Position numbers and translations under genes: made by a program
Source of the DNA: an uncultured Caulobacter sp.
GTDB taxonomy: Bacteria; Pseudomonadota; Alphaproteobacteria; Caulobacterales; Caulobacteraceae
Assembly (NCBI GenBank): GCA_936942565.1
Contig: CAKZJK010000097.1
Location: forward strand, 1 to 32,505
Direction of reading: 5' to 3'
DNA: 32,505 bases
Notes under the pieces: generated by a model
Told to the model about the DNA's origin: nothing
Database searches by the model: none
Seen by the model: the letters and a program-made list of their open reading frames with translations, nothing else
Shown here: positions 8,701 to 17,013 of the stretch, one piece after another
How the letters are laid out: every line of letters begins with the position of its first letter
Numbering within the stretch: the stretch's first letter is position 1

Positions 8701-8729
8701 CGCGAAGCGGGCATAAGCGCCCGCTCGCG
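8701..8729. terminator. stem-loop after the M13 peptidase gene
   Basis: CGCGAAGCGGGC pairs with GCCCGCTCGCG as an 11-bp stem with one bulged A and the loop ATAAGC. It starts 24 bases after the peptidase stop. GAAAG rather than a T-run follows, so it would be a non-canonical terminator or an RNA 3'-end stabiliser. Confidence 0.45.
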
Positions 8730-8810
8730 AAAGCTGATGATCGTGCGCGGCGTTGCGTGTCGCCGCACGGAAGCCTATTTTGCGTTAGATAACCGCAGCC
8801 CGAGGAACTC

Positions 8811-9170
8811 ATGGCCCGCGTCACCGTCGAAGATTGCGTCGAGAAGGTTCCGAACCGCTTCGCGCTCGTCCTGCTGTCGGCGCACCGCGCCCGTGGCATC
8901 TCGGCCGGCGCGGCCCTGATGGTCGACCGCGACAACGACAAGAACCCGGTCGTGGCCCTGCGCGAGATCGCCGACGATGTGATCGATCACGAGGGGCTCA
9001 AGGAGCACCTCATCACGACGCTGCAACGCGTCGACGAGCACACCGAAGCCGAGGAAGAGGCCGAGACCCTGGCCCTGCTGGCTGATCCGAGCCACATGCA
9101 GATGAGCGAGCTGGAACTGGTCCGCGCTCTGCAGAGCGACCGCGACGGCGGCCAGGAGGAGCGGTACTGA
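8811..9170 (+). CDS. rpoZ: RNA polymerase omega subunit RpoZ
   Basis: A 119-aa omega subunit that binds the beta-prime subunit and helps RNA polymerase assembly; in proteobacteria it also contributes to a ppGpp site. MARVTVEDC and [14 protein letters not shown] are the conserved N-terminal helices, followed by [12 protein letters not shown]. The C-terminal half is acidic and rich in Glu, as in other alphaproteobacteria. The ATG has CGAGGA at good spacing. The gene sits directly before the RelA/SpoT gene, the classic arrangement. Its last codons (CAG GAG GAG CGG TAC TGA) contain a perfect AGGAGG that may serve the next gene (see findings). Confidence 0.97.
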   Translation: MARVTVEDCVEKVPNRFALVLLSAHRARGISAGAALMVDRDNDKNPVVALREIADDVIDHEGLKEHLITTLQRVDEHTEAEEEAETLALLADPSHMQMSELELVRALQSDRDGGQEERY

Positions 9171-9280
9171 GCCCCGAAGGCGCAGACCCTCTGACCCTGG
9201 AAGCGGTCGCTAACACCGCTTCATCCCAACGCGCGCCAGATTCCGCTCCTATTGGGGCCGAATCGGGCGCGTCGTCGTCT

Positions 9281-11512
9281 GTGGCGCCTGTCGAGCCTGC
9301 TCCAGCGCCCGCGCCTGCCGCTCCGGCCAAGCCGCGCCCCAAGTTCCTTCGTCAGTATGAGCTGATCGAGCGGGTCCACGCCTACGACCCGACGGCGAAT
9401 GAAGCCCTTCTGAACCGCGCCTATGTCTACGCCATGCGGATGCACGGCTCTCAGACCCGGGCCAGCGGCGACCCCTATTACGCCCACCCGATCGAGGTGG
9501 CCGGCATCCTCACCGAATACCGGCTCGACACCGCGACGATCGTCACGGCGCTGCTGCACGACGTGATCGAGGACACCCCGGTCACCAAGGAGGAGATCGC
9601 CCAGCTGTTCGGCGAGGAGATCGCCGAGCTGGTCGAGGGCGTCACCAAGCTTTCGAAGCTGGAGCTCCAGGCCGAGCACACGCGCCAGGCCGAGAACCTG
9701 CGCAAGTTCATCCTGGCCATCTCCAAGGACGTCCGCGTCCTGCTGGTCAAGCTGGCCGACCGTCTGCACAACATGCGGACGCTGCATTTCATCAAGAACC
9801 AAGCCAAGCGCGAGCGGATCGCCCGCGAAACGCGCGACATCTACGCGCCGCTGGCCCGCAACATCGGCTGCCATCGCATCTGCGTGGAGCTGGAGGAGCT
9901 GTCCTTCCAGCACACCAATCCCGTCGCGCGCGACGCCATTCTGCGCCGCCTGGACGCCTTGCGCGAAGAGCAGGGCGGGGCGGTTGCGTTGGTGAGCCAG
10001 GAGATCGCCGCCCGCCTGGAGTCGGCCAATCTGCCGTCGAGGGTCTTCGGCCGCGAGAAGTCGCCCTATTCGATCTGGCGGAAGCTGCAGCGCAAGTCGA
10101 TCGGCTTCTCGCAGATGTCGGACATCTACGCCTTCCGCGTGATCGTCGACAGCGAGGAAGACTGCTACCGCGCGCTCGGCGTCGTTCACCGCGCCTGGTC
10201 CAGCGTGCCGGACCGGTTCAAGGACTACATTTCGACGCCGAAGCGGAACAACTACCGCTCGCTGCACACGACCGTGGTCGGCCCGCGCGGCATGCGCATC
10301 GAGATGCAGATCCGCACCGAGGCCATGGATCGCGTCAACGAAGAGGGCGTCGCCGCCCACTTCCGCTACAAGGACGCCTCGTACGGTCTCGACCTGGAAG
10401 GCATGGAGGCGGCCGGTGGCCGCGACCCGCTGGCCAACCTGCGCCAGCTGGTCCAGGTGCTGGAGCACGGTGGCGACAGCGAGGAACTGGTCGAGCACGC
10501 CAAGCTCGAGATGTTCCTCGACCAGGTGTTCGTCTTCACGCCCAAGGGCAAGCTGGTCAGCCTGCCGCGCGGGGCCATGCCCCTCGACTTCGCCTATGCG
10601 GTGCACACCAGCGTTGGCGACACTTGCATCGGCGTGAAGATCAACGGCGAGCTCAAGCCCCTGCGCACGCCGCTGGTCAATGGCGACGTGGTCGAGGTGG
10701 TGCGTGGCTCCAAGCCGGTGGTGCCGCCCGATTGGCGCTCGTTGACGGTTACGGGCCGGGCAAGGTCCGCCATTCGCCGCCATATCCGCCAGACCGAGAA
10801 GGAAGAGTTCCTACGCCTGGGCCGGGCTTCGCTGGAGCAGGTCTTCGAGCGCGCCGGCAAGAAGCTGAAGGACGTGTCGCTGCGGCCGATCCTGGAGCGC
10901 TTCGCCCTGGAGGGCGACGAGGCCCTGTTCGACGCCGTCGGACGCGGCCGGGTCTCGCCCAGCCAGGTGCTGGAAACCGCCTATCCGGGCATGAAGGACT
11001 CCGAGCGCGAAGCCGCCACGGCGCGTCGCAAGATCGAGGGCGGCAAGGACGCCACGCTCTATGTCGGCGGTGGTGGACTGACCCCCGGCGTCTCGCTGCA
11101 CTTCGCCCACTGCTGCAGCCCCGTGCCGGGCGACCGCATCGTCGGCATCCTGCGCGAGGACGGCGAAGGCCTCGACGTCCACACGATCGACTGCCCGCGC
11201 CTGGCCGAGTACGAGGATCGCGAGGAGCTATGGCGCGACCTGAATTGGACGCCGGAAGCCGAACGCTCGACGATCTCGATGACGCGCCTGCACGCCACGA
11301 TCCAGAACGCGCCGGGCGTGCTGGGTCAGGTCTGCACGATCATCGGCGAGGCTGGCGGCAACATCGTCAACCTGCGCATGCATCATCGGCAGAGCGACTT
11401 CTTCGACACGGATATCGACGTCGAGGTTCGCGACGCCAAGCACCTGACCAACATCCAGGCCGCGCTGCGGGCTTGCCCCTCGGTCGAGACGGTCGATCGG
11501 ACGCGCGGCTAG
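9281..11512 (+). CDS. spoT: bifunctional RelA/SpoT (p)ppGpp synthetase/hydrolase
   Basis: Makes and degrades the alarmone (p)ppGpp. The order is: a Pro/Ala-rich N-terminus; a hydrolase HD domain with HDVIEDTP (His93, Asp94); a synthetase domain with RFKD (312-315), the RxKD form usual in bifunctional enzymes, then NYRSLHTTV; a TGS domain (VFVFTPKGKLVSLPRGAMPLDFAY); a conserved Cys region (HCCSPVPGD); and a C-terminal ACT domain. From GTG 9281 it is 743 aa. That is the first ATG/GTG/TTG in a frame open since 9086, but it lacks a ribosome site. A CTG at 9167 has a perfect one and would give 781 aa (see findings). The stop overlaps the convergent Nudix gene in CTAG. It is the only long RelA/SpoT gene in the window. 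Confidence 0.96.
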   Translation: MAPVEPAPAPAPAAPAKPRPKFLRQYELIERVHAYDPTANEALLNRAYVYAMRMHGSQTRASGDPYYAHPIEVAGILTEYRLDTATIVTALLHDVIEDTPVTKEEIAQLFGEEIAELVEGVTKLSKLELQAEHTRQAENLRKFILAISKDVRVLLVKLADRLHNMRTLHFIKNQAKRERIARETRDIYAPLARNIGCHRICVELEELSFQHTNPVARDAILRRLDALREEQGGAVALVSQEIAARLESANLPSRVFGREKSPYSIWRKLQRKSIGFSQMSDIYAFRVIVDSEEDCYRALGVVHRAWSSVPDRFKDYISTPKRNNYRSLHTTVVGPRGMRIEMQIRTEAMDRVNEEGVAAHFRYKDASYGLDLEGMEAAGGRDPLANLRQLVQVLEHGGDSEELVEHAKLEMFLDQVFVFTPKGKLVSLPRGAMPLDFAYAVHTSVGDTCIGVKINGELKPLRTPLVNGDVVEVVRGSKPVVPPDWRSLTVTGRARSAIRRHIRQTEKEEFLRLGRASLEQVFERAGKKLKDVSLRPILERFALEGDEALFDAVGRGRVSPSQVLETAYPGMKDSEREAATARRKIEGGKDATLYVGGGGLTPGVSLHFAHCCSPVPGDRIVGILREDGEGLDVHTIDCPRLAEYEDREELWRDLNWTPEAERSTISMTRLHATIQNAPGVLGQVCTIIGEAGGNIVNLRMHHRQSDFFDTDIDVEVRDAKHLTNIQAALRACPSVETVDRTRG

Positions 11513-11916
11513 ACCTTCCGCAGGGCCGCCACGGCGTCGAGGCCGCCCGCCGTCATCGGCGAGGGCAGGGCGTGTAGCGAAAACCAGCCCCACTCGTGGA
11601 TGGCGTGCGCTTCCTGGATCACGGGCTCGCCTTGCCAGCTCTCGACCGCGTAGGTGATCGCCACCCAATGGTAGTCCGGCGCGACCATGTCGGTGACCGC
11701 CAGGACGCGGCTTGTCTTGATGACGATGCCGAGCTCTTCGTGGGTTTCGCGCTCGGCGCAGACATGCGCGGCCTCGCCCCAGTCGAGCTTGCCGCCGGGC
11801 ACGCCCCAGTGGTCGGCCTCGGGGTTCTTGACCCGCTTGACCAGCAGCAGACGGCCCTGGTCATCAAGGATGGCGGCGCCACAACCGACGCGGGGCCGTT
11901 GGATTTCGTCTGTCAT
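11509..11916 (-). CDS. Nudix hydrolase
   Basis: A 135-aa Nudix-fold pyrophosphohydrolase. The Nudix box reads GKLDWGEAAHVCAERETHEELGI, an exact GX5EX7REUXEEXGU pattern, preceded by HWGVPGG. VGCGAAILDDQGRLLLVKR forms the first strands. The order resembles the MutT/NudC-like small hydrolases that act on nucleotide derivatives, but the substrate cannot be assigned. It converges on spoT with overlapping stop codons and is divergent from pyrE across an 80-bp gap. No strong ribosome site is seen before the ATG. Confidence 0.92.
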   Translation of the reverse strand: MTDEIQRPRVGCGAAILDDQGRLLLVKRVKNPEADHWGVPGGKLDWGEAAHVCAERETHEELGIVIKTSRVLAVTDMVAPDYHWVAITYAVESWQGEPVIQEAHAIHEWGWFSLHALPSPMTAGGLDAVAALRKV

Positions 11917-11951
11917 GGAGGCGGTAGAGCCTTAAACCGCATCGCTCCGCA

Positions 11952-11978
11952 AGCCGGCGTTTGTAGACTCGGCCGGCT
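11952..11978. promoter_or_regulatory. inverted repeat bracketing the pyrE -35
   Basis: AGCCGGC (11952-11958) and GCCGGCT (11972-11978) are perfect 7-base arms spaced by 13 bases. The dyad centre (about 11965) lies on the -35 hexamer of the proposed pyrE promoter. This is a natural position for a repressor or activator site. The protein that binds it is unknown. Confidence 0.45.
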
Positions 11979-11988
11979 GGGCTATATC
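11961..11988 (+). promoter_or_regulatory. pyrE promoter, housekeeping-sigma type
   Basis: GCTATATC at 11981-11988 matches all eight positions of the Caulobacter housekeeping -10 (GCTANAWC). TTGTAG at 11961-11966 shares TTGxxG with the -35 consensus, and 13 bases separate the elements if the -35 is taken as 7 bases, inside the usual 10-14. Transcription should begin within a few bases of the pyrE ATG at 11997, implying a leaderless or nearly leaderless message. Confidence 0.65.
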
Positions 11989-11996
11989 GACGGCCC

Positions 11997-12581
11997 ATGA
12001 CCAACGACGACGTCCTCGAAGAATTCCGCGCCGCCGGCGCCCTGCGCGAAGGCCACTTCGTGCTGTCCAGTGGCCTGCACAGCCCTGTTTTCCTGCAAAA
12101 GAACCTGGTGTTCATGCGGCCCGAGCGCTGCGAGCGCCTCTGCAAGGCCCTGGCGCAAAAGATCATCGCCACCGTCGGCCAGGTCGACGTCGCGGTCTCG
12201 CCGGCCGTCGGCGGCATCATCCCCGGCTACGAGACCGCCCGTCACCTGAACGTGCCGTCGATCTATGTCGAGCGCGAAGCCGGCGGCTTCAAGTTCCGTC
12301 GCGGCTTCCACCTGGAGCCGGGCCAGAAGGTCGTGATGGTCGAGGACATCGTCACCACCGGCCTGTCGTCGCGCGAGTGCATCCAGGCGATCAAGGACGC
12401 CGGCGGCGATGTCGTGGCCGCCGCCTGCATCGTCGACCGCTCGGGTGGCAAGGCCGATGTCGGCGTTCCGCTGATCGCGCTGGCCAGCCTTGAGGTCCCC
12501 GCCTATCCGGCCGACGCCCTGCCGCCGGAACTGGCCGCGATCCCGATCGAGGATCCGGGCAGCCGCCGGCTGAAGGGCTGA
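11997..12581 (+). CDS. pyrE: orotate phosphoribosyltransferase PyrE
   Basis: Pyrimidine-synthesis enzyme joining orotate and PRPP to give OMP. At 194 aa it has the normal length. [14 protein letters not shown] is the PRPP-binding motif of type I phosphoribosyltransferases, and KNLVFMRP and [17 protein letters not shown] carry other substrate-site positions. The ATG follows GACGGCCC with no Shine-Dalgarno sequence and lies eight bases after a perfect -10 element, so translation from a leaderless mRNA is likely. A hairpin at 12597-12620 follows the stop. The next gene, pdxJ, is 232 bp away and is probably transcribed separately. Confidence 0.96.
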   Translation: MTNDDVLEEFRAAGALREGHFVLSSGLHSPVFLQKNLVFMRPERCERLCKALAQKIIATVGQVDVAVSPAVGGIIPGYETARHLNVPSIYVEREAGGFKFRRGFHLEPGQKVVMVEDIVTTGLSSRECIQAIKDAGGDVVAAACIVDRSGGKADVGVPLIALASLEVPAYPADALPPELAAIPIEDPGSRRLKG

Positions 12582-12596
12582 GCGGTCAGGGTTTCG

Positions 12597-12620
12597 CCTG
12601 GGCCGGCGGCGTCGGCCAGG
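12597..12620 (+). terminator. stem-loop after pyrE
   Basis: CCTGGGCCG pairs with CGGCCAGG (8 bp, one bulged G) around GCGGCGT, then TCTTCT follows. It starts 15 bases past the pyrE stop. The short pyrimidine tail makes it a fair intrinsic-terminator candidate for this GC-rich genome. Confidence 0.5.
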
Positions 12621-12713
12621 TCTTCTGAAAGGTCATGATCGCAGCCCTAAGGTTACACGAGGGGACGATCTGGCGCGTTGGACAGTTTGTCTATTCGCGC
12701 CTCTGGCGCCCGC

Positions 12714-12728
12714 GTGGGAAATTCCCAC
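12714..12728. promoter_or_regulatory. perfect short palindrome upstream of pdxJ
   Basis: GTGGGAA-A-TTCCCAC is a perfect 7-1-7 dyad, 85 bases before the pdxJ ATG in a 232-bp gap. Its AT-rich centre stands out in GC-rich DNA. It looks like an operator rather than an RNA hairpin, since the spacer is one base. The rest of the gap holds the pyrE hairpin and no gene I can support. Confidence 0.4.
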
Positions 12729-12813
12729 CTGCACAGCCAGACGGCTGGGCTTATAGGTCAGTGGCGGACGACTTTAAGTCCGCCCGCGGCGCGGCCGAAG
12801 AACGGGAAGACGG

Positions 12814-13572
12814 ATGAGCTTGCGACTGGGCGTCAACATCGATCACGTGGCCACGATCCGCAACGCGCGGGGATCCTGGTATCCGGAGCCGGTGCGGGCG
12901 GCCGAACTGGCGCTCGCGGCGGGCGCCGACGGCATCACCGCTCACCTGCGTGAAGATCGCCGCCATATCAGCGACGCCGACATCGCCGTCCTCACCGACC
13001 TCTGCCACAAACGCGGCAAGCCGCTGAACTTCGAGATGGCGGTGACCGACGAGATGGTCGGCATCGCGCTGGAGGCCAAGCCCCACGCGGCGTGCCTCGT
13101 GCCGGAGCGTCGCGAGGAGGTCACCACCGAGGGGGGCCTCGACGTGATCAAGGGGCAGGCCCGGATAGCGGCCGCCACGGCGCGGCTTCGCACCGTCGGG
13201 GCCCGTGTCTCTCTGTTCATCGAGCCCGACCCCGCGCAGATCCGCGCTTCGGTAGAGGCGGGCGCCCAGGTCGTCGAGCTGCATACGGGCGCTTATTGCG
13301 ACGCCGCCCGCGCGGGTGAGGCTCAGCGGGCCGAGGCCATCCTCCAGCGCTTGAAGGCCGGGGCCTCGTTGGCCGCCGAACTCGGCCTGGAAGTCCACGC
13401 GGGCCACGGCATCGACTACGCCACCGTCAAGCCGATCGCCGCCATCCCCGAGATCGCCGAACTGAACATCGGCCACTTCCTGATCGGCGAGGCGATCTTC
13501 GTTGGCCTGCCGCAGGCGATCCAGCGCATGCGCGTCCTGATGGACGCCGCGCGGGTGGAGCTGGCGGCGTGA
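12814..13572 (+). CDS. pdxJ: pyridoxine 5'-phosphate synthase PdxJ
   Basis: Final ring-closing enzyme of DXP-dependent vitamin B6 synthesis, condensing 1-deoxyxylulose 5-phosphate with 3-amino-2-oxopropyl phosphate. At 252 aa it is a single TIM barrel. [39 protein letters not shown] and [16 protein letters not shown] are family signatures. The ATG has GGGAAG at usable spacing. Its stop overlaps the acpS GTG start (GTGA), so the B6 and holo-ACP synthase genes are coupled, the conserved pdxJ-acpS pair of proteobacteria. A 60-codon ORF overlapping the start (12635-12817) is not convincing. Confidence 0.97.
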   Translation: MSLRLGVNIDHVATIRNARGSWYPEPVRAAELALAAGADGITAHLREDRRHISDADIAVLTDLCHKRGKPLNFEMAVTDEMVGIALEAKPHAACLVPERREEVTTEGGLDVIKGQARIAAATARLRTVGARVSLFIEPDPAQIRASVEAGAQVVELHTGAYCDAARAGEAQRAEAILQRLKAGASLAAELGLEVHAGHGIDYATVKPIAAIPEIAELNIGHFLIGEAIFVGLPQAIQRMRVLMDAARVELAA

Positions 13573-13991
13573 TCATCGGCATCGGCTCGGATCTCTGCGA
13601 CATCCGGCGGATCGAGAAGTCCCTCGAGCGCTTTGGCGACCGTTTCACGCAAAAGGTCTTCACCGAGATCGAACGCAAGCGGTCCGAGCGCAAACCGGAT
13701 CGCGCCTCAAGCTACGCCAAGCGCTTCGCGGCGAAGGAGGCCTGCTCCAAGGCTCTTGGAACGGGTCTCAAGCGCGGGGTGCATCTGGCGGGCATGGGCG
13801 TCGTGAACATGCCCTCGGGCAAGCCGACCATGGCTCTTACCGGCGGCGCTATGGAGCGCCTGAAGGAAATGACCCCGCCCGGGATGGAGGCCGTCATCCA
13901 CTTGTCGCTGACGGATGATCACCCATACGCCCAGGCCTTCGTGATCATCGAAGCGCTGCCGGCGGGCCAGTCTGTCCAACCTTCGCCGTAA
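13569..13991 (+). CDS. acpS: holo-[acyl-carrier-protein] synthase AcpS
   Basis: Transfers 4'-phosphopantetheine from CoA to apo-ACP. At 140 aa it is slightly long because of a C-terminal tail ([13 protein letters not shown]). The magnesium-site residues are Asp8 in [12 protein letters not shown] and Glu57 in [16 protein letters not shown], both as expected. The start is GTG at 13569 within the pdxJ stop (GTGA). lepB follows after 99 bp by the start preferred here. The clustering of acpS with lepB, rnc, era and recO is common in alphaproteobacteria. Confidence 0.96.
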   Translation: MIIGIGSDLCDIRRIEKSLERFGDRFTQKVFTEIERKRSERKPDRASSYAKRFAAKEACSKALGTGLKRGVHLAGMGVVNMPSGKPTMALTGGAMERLKEMTPPGMEAVIHLSLTDDHPYAQAFVIIEALPAGQSVQPSP

Positions 13992-14090
13992 ACGGCGGCT
14001 ACCGCGCGGCACTTGCCCGTGGCGGCAACCCCGTCTAGCAAGGCCCAATCCGGTTTCCAGACCGTCCTTTTCGAAGAGCTCAGCGCCCGC

Positions 14091-14933
14091 ATGACCGACG
14101 TCGCCGACACGCCACCGCCCGCAGAGAAGGGCGCCGTCGCCGAGCTTATCGAGATCATCAAGACCGTGGCCTATGCGCTGGGCATCGCCTTGGTGCTGCG
14201 CGTTCTGCTGTTCCAGCCGTTCACGATTCCGTCGGCGTCGATGGAGCCCAATCTCTATCAGGGCGACTACATCATCGTGTCGAAGTTCAGCTACGGCTGG
14301 AGCCGCCACTCGATCCCGTTCAGCCCGCCGATCATCCAGGGCCGCATCTTCAACCACGCGCCCAAGCGCGGCGACATCATCGTCTTCAAGCTGCCGCGCG
14401 ACAATCGCACCGACTACATCAAGCGTCTGATCGGCATGCCGGGCGACAAGATCCAGATCCGCGGCGGCGCCGTCTTCATCAACGGCAAGGAACTGCCGCG
14501 CAAGCCGCTGCCGCCGGCCCTGGTCGACACCGGCTATGGCTTCACCCAGCAGGTGCAGCGCTTCGAGGAGACCAATCCCGAAGGCCGCCAGTACAAGACC
14601 CAGGACTTCGGTCCCGATAGCCGCGGCGACAACACCGGCGTCTATACGGTGCCGACCGGCTGCTACTTCTTCATGGGCGACAACCGCGACAACTCGGCCG
14701 ATAGCCGTTTCGATCCGGGCGTCTCGCCGTTCAAGACCAGCGCCTGCAAGTGGGACTACGAGCTCGATCAGTACATCGGCGACGAGGTCGGCGTTGGCTT
14801 CGTGCCGGAAGAGAACCTAGTCGGCCGCGCCCAGATCATCCTGCTCTCCTGGAACGCGGAAGCCAGCCTGTTCAAGCCCTGGACCTGGTTCCTGGACGCG
14901 CGTCCCAGCCGCTTCTTCCACGTCCTGAAGTGA
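14091..14933 (+). CDS. lepB: signal peptidase I LepB
   Basis: Membrane-bound serine protease that removes signal peptides from Sec- and Tat-exported proteins. One N-terminal membrane segment ([16 protein letters not shown]) leads into IPSASMEP with nucleophile Ser50. The general base is Lys111 in [12 protein letters not shown], and [11 protein letters not shown] is the conserved C-terminal box. I prefer ATG 14091 (280 aa) because the track's TTG at 14013 adds 26 residues of non-membrane sequence with no ribosome site. Neither start has a strong Shine-Dalgarno. The stop overlaps the rnc start by one base (TGATG), so the two are coupled. Confidence 0.95.
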   Translation: MTDVADTPPPAEKGAVAELIEIIKTVAYALGIALVLRVLLFQPFTIPSASMEPNLYQGDYIIVSKFSYGWSRHSIPFSPPIIQGRIFNHAPKRGDIIVFKLPRDNRTDYIKRLIGMPGDKIQIRGGAVFINGKELPRKPLPPALVDTGYGFTQQVQRFEETNPEGRQYKTQDFGPDSRGDNTGVYTVPTGCYFFMGDNRDNSADSRFDPGVSPFKTSACKWDYELDQYIGDEVGVGFVPEENLVGRAQIILLSWNAEASLFKPWTWFLDARPSRFFHVLK

Positions 14934-15628
14934 TGGATCGGCGCGCCGCCGCCGTCGGCGACCTGGAGCGCCGGATCGGCCACCAGTTCGAGGACCGCGA
15001 ACTCCTCGAACGCGCCTTGACCCACGCCAGTGTCGGCGACGGGGCCAAGAAGGTGCGCGATAACGAGGTGCTGGAGTTCATCGGCGACCGCGTGCTGGGC
15101 CTCCTGGCCGCGGAGGCCCTGGCTCAGCGGTTCCCGAAGGCCAAGGAGGGCGAACTCGCCCCGCGCCTCAACGCCCTGGTCAGCCGCGAGACCTGCGCCC
15201 GCGTGGCGCGGGCGGCCGAGCTCGGCCCCGCGCTGCGGCTATCGGCCTCGTCCAGCAAGATCGGGGGACGCGAGACTGACTCGATCCTCGCGGGCGCCAC
15301 CGAAGCCTTGATGGCGGCGTTGTATCAGGATGGCGGGCTTGACGCCGCGCGCCGGGTGTTTTTGAGCCTCTGGGCCGACGAGTTCGATCGGGCGGGCGAG
15401 GGGCGGCCGCGCGATCCCAAGACCGCGCTGCAGGAATGGGCGCAGGGCAAGGGACGACCGCTACCGACCTATCGCGTCCTGGATCGCGCCGGCCCGGACC
15501 ACGCGCCGATCTTCACGGTGGAGGTCGTCGTGGCCGGCGTGGATCCCGCCATCGCCAAGGGCAAGTCTCGTCAGGAGGCCGAGAAGGCCGCCGCCAAGGC
15601 TCTGCTCGAGCGCGAACGGGCCGACTGA
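14933..15628 (+). CDS. rnc: ribonuclease III
   Basis: Double-strand-specific endoribonuclease that processes rRNA precursors and regulates mRNAs. The 231 aa hold an N-terminal catalytic domain with signature [15 protein letters not shown] (acidic residues Glu45, Glu48, Asp52) and a second acidic cluster in [20 protein letters not shown]-terminal double-stranded RNA-binding domain follows ([13 protein letters not shown]... [17 protein letters not shown]). The ATG at 14933 overlaps the lepB stop; the track ORF starts earlier in open frame only. The usual partner era is displaced by a convergent transporter whose stop is four bases away. Confidence 0.96.
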   Translation: MDRRAAAVGDLERRIGHQFEDRELLERALTHASVGDGAKKVRDNEVLEFIGDRVLGLLAAEALAQRFPKAKEGELAPRLNALVSRETCARVARAAELGPALRLSASSSKIGGRETDSILAGATEALMAALYQDGGLDAARRVFLSLWADEFDRAGEGRPRDPKTALQEWAQGKGRPLPTYRVLDRAGPDHAPIFTVEVVVAGVDPAIAKGKSRQEAEKAAAKALLERERAD

Positions 15629-15632
15629 CGCC

Positions 15633-16898
15633 TCAGAACGCGATGAACATGCCGATGACGGCCGCGGCCATCACGGACGTCGCCAGCCAGCCGAAGACCC
15701 TCTGAGCGGGCGTCGCCACGAAGGCTCCCATCTGGGCCTTGCGGCTGGCCACCACCATCATGGCCGCCATGATCGGCACCGAGATGACCCCATTGATCAC
15801 CGCGCTCCAGAACAGCGCCTTGATCGGATCCAGCCCCGAATAGTCGACCAGCAGGCCCATCACGATCGCGGCGGCGATCACGGTGTAGAAGGCCTTGGCC
15901 TCGGTCGGCTTGTGCTCGAGACCGCTCTTCCAGCCGCGCAGTTCGCCCAGTGCGTATCCCACGGAGCCCGCCAGCACCGGAACGGCCAGCAGCCCGGTCC
16001 CGACGACGCCCAGGGCGAACAGGAAAAAGGCCAGCTCTCCCGCGACCGGGCGCAGGGCCTCGGCCGCCTGCGCCGAGGTCTGGATGTCGGTGACGCCGTT
16101 GGCGTGCAGCGTTACGGCGGTGGTCAGAATGATGAAGAAGGCGATCAGGTTCGACACGCCCATGCCGACCAGGGTGTCCCAACGGATCCGCTTGAGTTCC
16201 CCGGGCGCGTCCGTGGGATCCTCGATCAGTGGCGCCTCGCCCTTGGCTTCCTCGTCTTCCACCTCCTCGGAGCTTTGCCAGAAGAAGAGGTAGGGGCTGA
16301 TGGTGGTGCCGAAGACGGCGACCACCACGACGATCCAGCCGCTCTTGGGTAATTGCGGCATGACGGTGTGAATCGCCACCTGCGCCCAGTCGATCTTCAC
16401 GGTGAAGACCACGGCGACATAGGCGAACAGCGCCATGGTGAGCCATTTCAACAGCTTCACGTAGCGGTGGTAGGGCACCAGCACCTGCAGCGCCAGGCTG
16501 ACGATCGCGAAGCCGATTGTCAGGGCGTGTTCGTTCCAGCCCGTCACCAGACGCGCCGCCGCGCCCATGGCCGCGAGATCCGCGCCGATGTTGATCGCGT
16601 TGCCGATGAACAGCAGGGCCACCAGGCTCATCACCGCCCAGCCGGGGAAGACCCTCGCCAGGTTGGTCGAGAGACCGTGTCCGGTCACACGGCCGATGCG
16701 GGCGCTGATCGACTGGATGGCGACCATCAGCGGATAGGTCAGCACCACCGTCCAAAGCATGTTGAGGCCGAATTGCGCGCCCGCCTGGGAGTAGGTCGCG
16801 ATGCCGCTGGGATCGTCGTCGGCCGCGCCGGTGATCAAACCGGGCCCCAGGGTGCGAAGCACCTTGGGCGTGGGCAGGGCCGAGTCGGTCGAGCTCAT
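15633..16898 (-). CDS. Nramp (SLC11)-like divalent metal transporter
   Basis: A 421-aa polytopic inner-membrane protein, about 11 helices by eye, of the Nramp fold. The first unwound helix reads ADDDPSGIATYS (DPSG at 29-32) instead of the canonical DPGN. The helix-6 motif is GTTISPYLFFWQ (197-208), lacking the MPHN-type methionine. These variants suggest a distant Nramp branch, possibly the magnesium-type relatives, so I do not call it MntH. A charged loop (EEVEDEEAKGEA) follows helix 6. ATG 16898, with GGGAAA upstream, is preferred over TTG 16940. It lies between rnc and era, opposite to them, and its 3' end is four bases from rnc. Confidence 0.85.
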   Translation of the reverse strand: MSSTDSALPTPKVLRTLGPGLITGAADDDPSGIATYSQAGAQFGLNMLWTVVLTYPLMVAIQSISARIGRVTGHGLSTNLARVFPGWAVMSLVALLFIGNAINIGADLAAMGAAARLVTGWNEHALTIGFAIVSLALQVLVPYHRYVKLLKWLTMALFAYVAVVFTVKIDWAQVAIHTVMPQLPKSGWIVVVVAVFGTTISPYLFFWQSSEEVEDEEAKGEAPLIEDPTDAPGELKRIRWDTLVGMGVSNLIAFFIILTTAVTLHANGVTDIQTSAQAAEALRPVAGELAFFLFALGVVGTGLLAVPVLAGSVGYALGELRGWKSGLEHKPTEAKAFYTVIAAAIVMGLLVDYSGLDPIKALFWSAVINGVISVPIMAAMMVVASRKAQMGAFVATPAQRVFGWLATSVMAAAVIGMFIAF

Positions 16899-17013
16899 GC
16901 GGTTTCCCGAATCCGTTGCGCGGGGCGGTGGGAAGACCAATGCCTAGCTTAGCGGCGATCACAAGGCAGGCGGGGCGGGATTTTCCGATCCATTGGTGCT
17001 ACACGCACGCGCA

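Noticed and set aside
8747-8766. GCGGCG-N8-CGCCGC hairpin before rpoZ
   Set aside because: Six-base GC stem in GC-rich DNA is easily chance; no link to a promoter with correct spacing.
9221-10783. 520-codon minus-strand ORF opposite spoT
   Set aside because: Long only because of GC bias; no recognisable motif, and the plus strand encodes HD, synthetase and TGS domains.
12635-12817. 60-codon ORF ending in an ATGA overlap with pdxJ
   Set aside because: No ribosome site, no recognisable sequence, and it spans a probable operator dyad; kept only as a remark in findings.
14013-14090. N-terminal extension of LepB from TTG 14013
   Set aside because: No ribosome site, and the family fold begins with the membrane helix reached normally from ATG 14091.
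16971-17013. Promoter for era at GCTACACG
   Set aside because: Six of eight -10 positions but no usable -35 at 10-14 bases; mentioned only in the gene entry.
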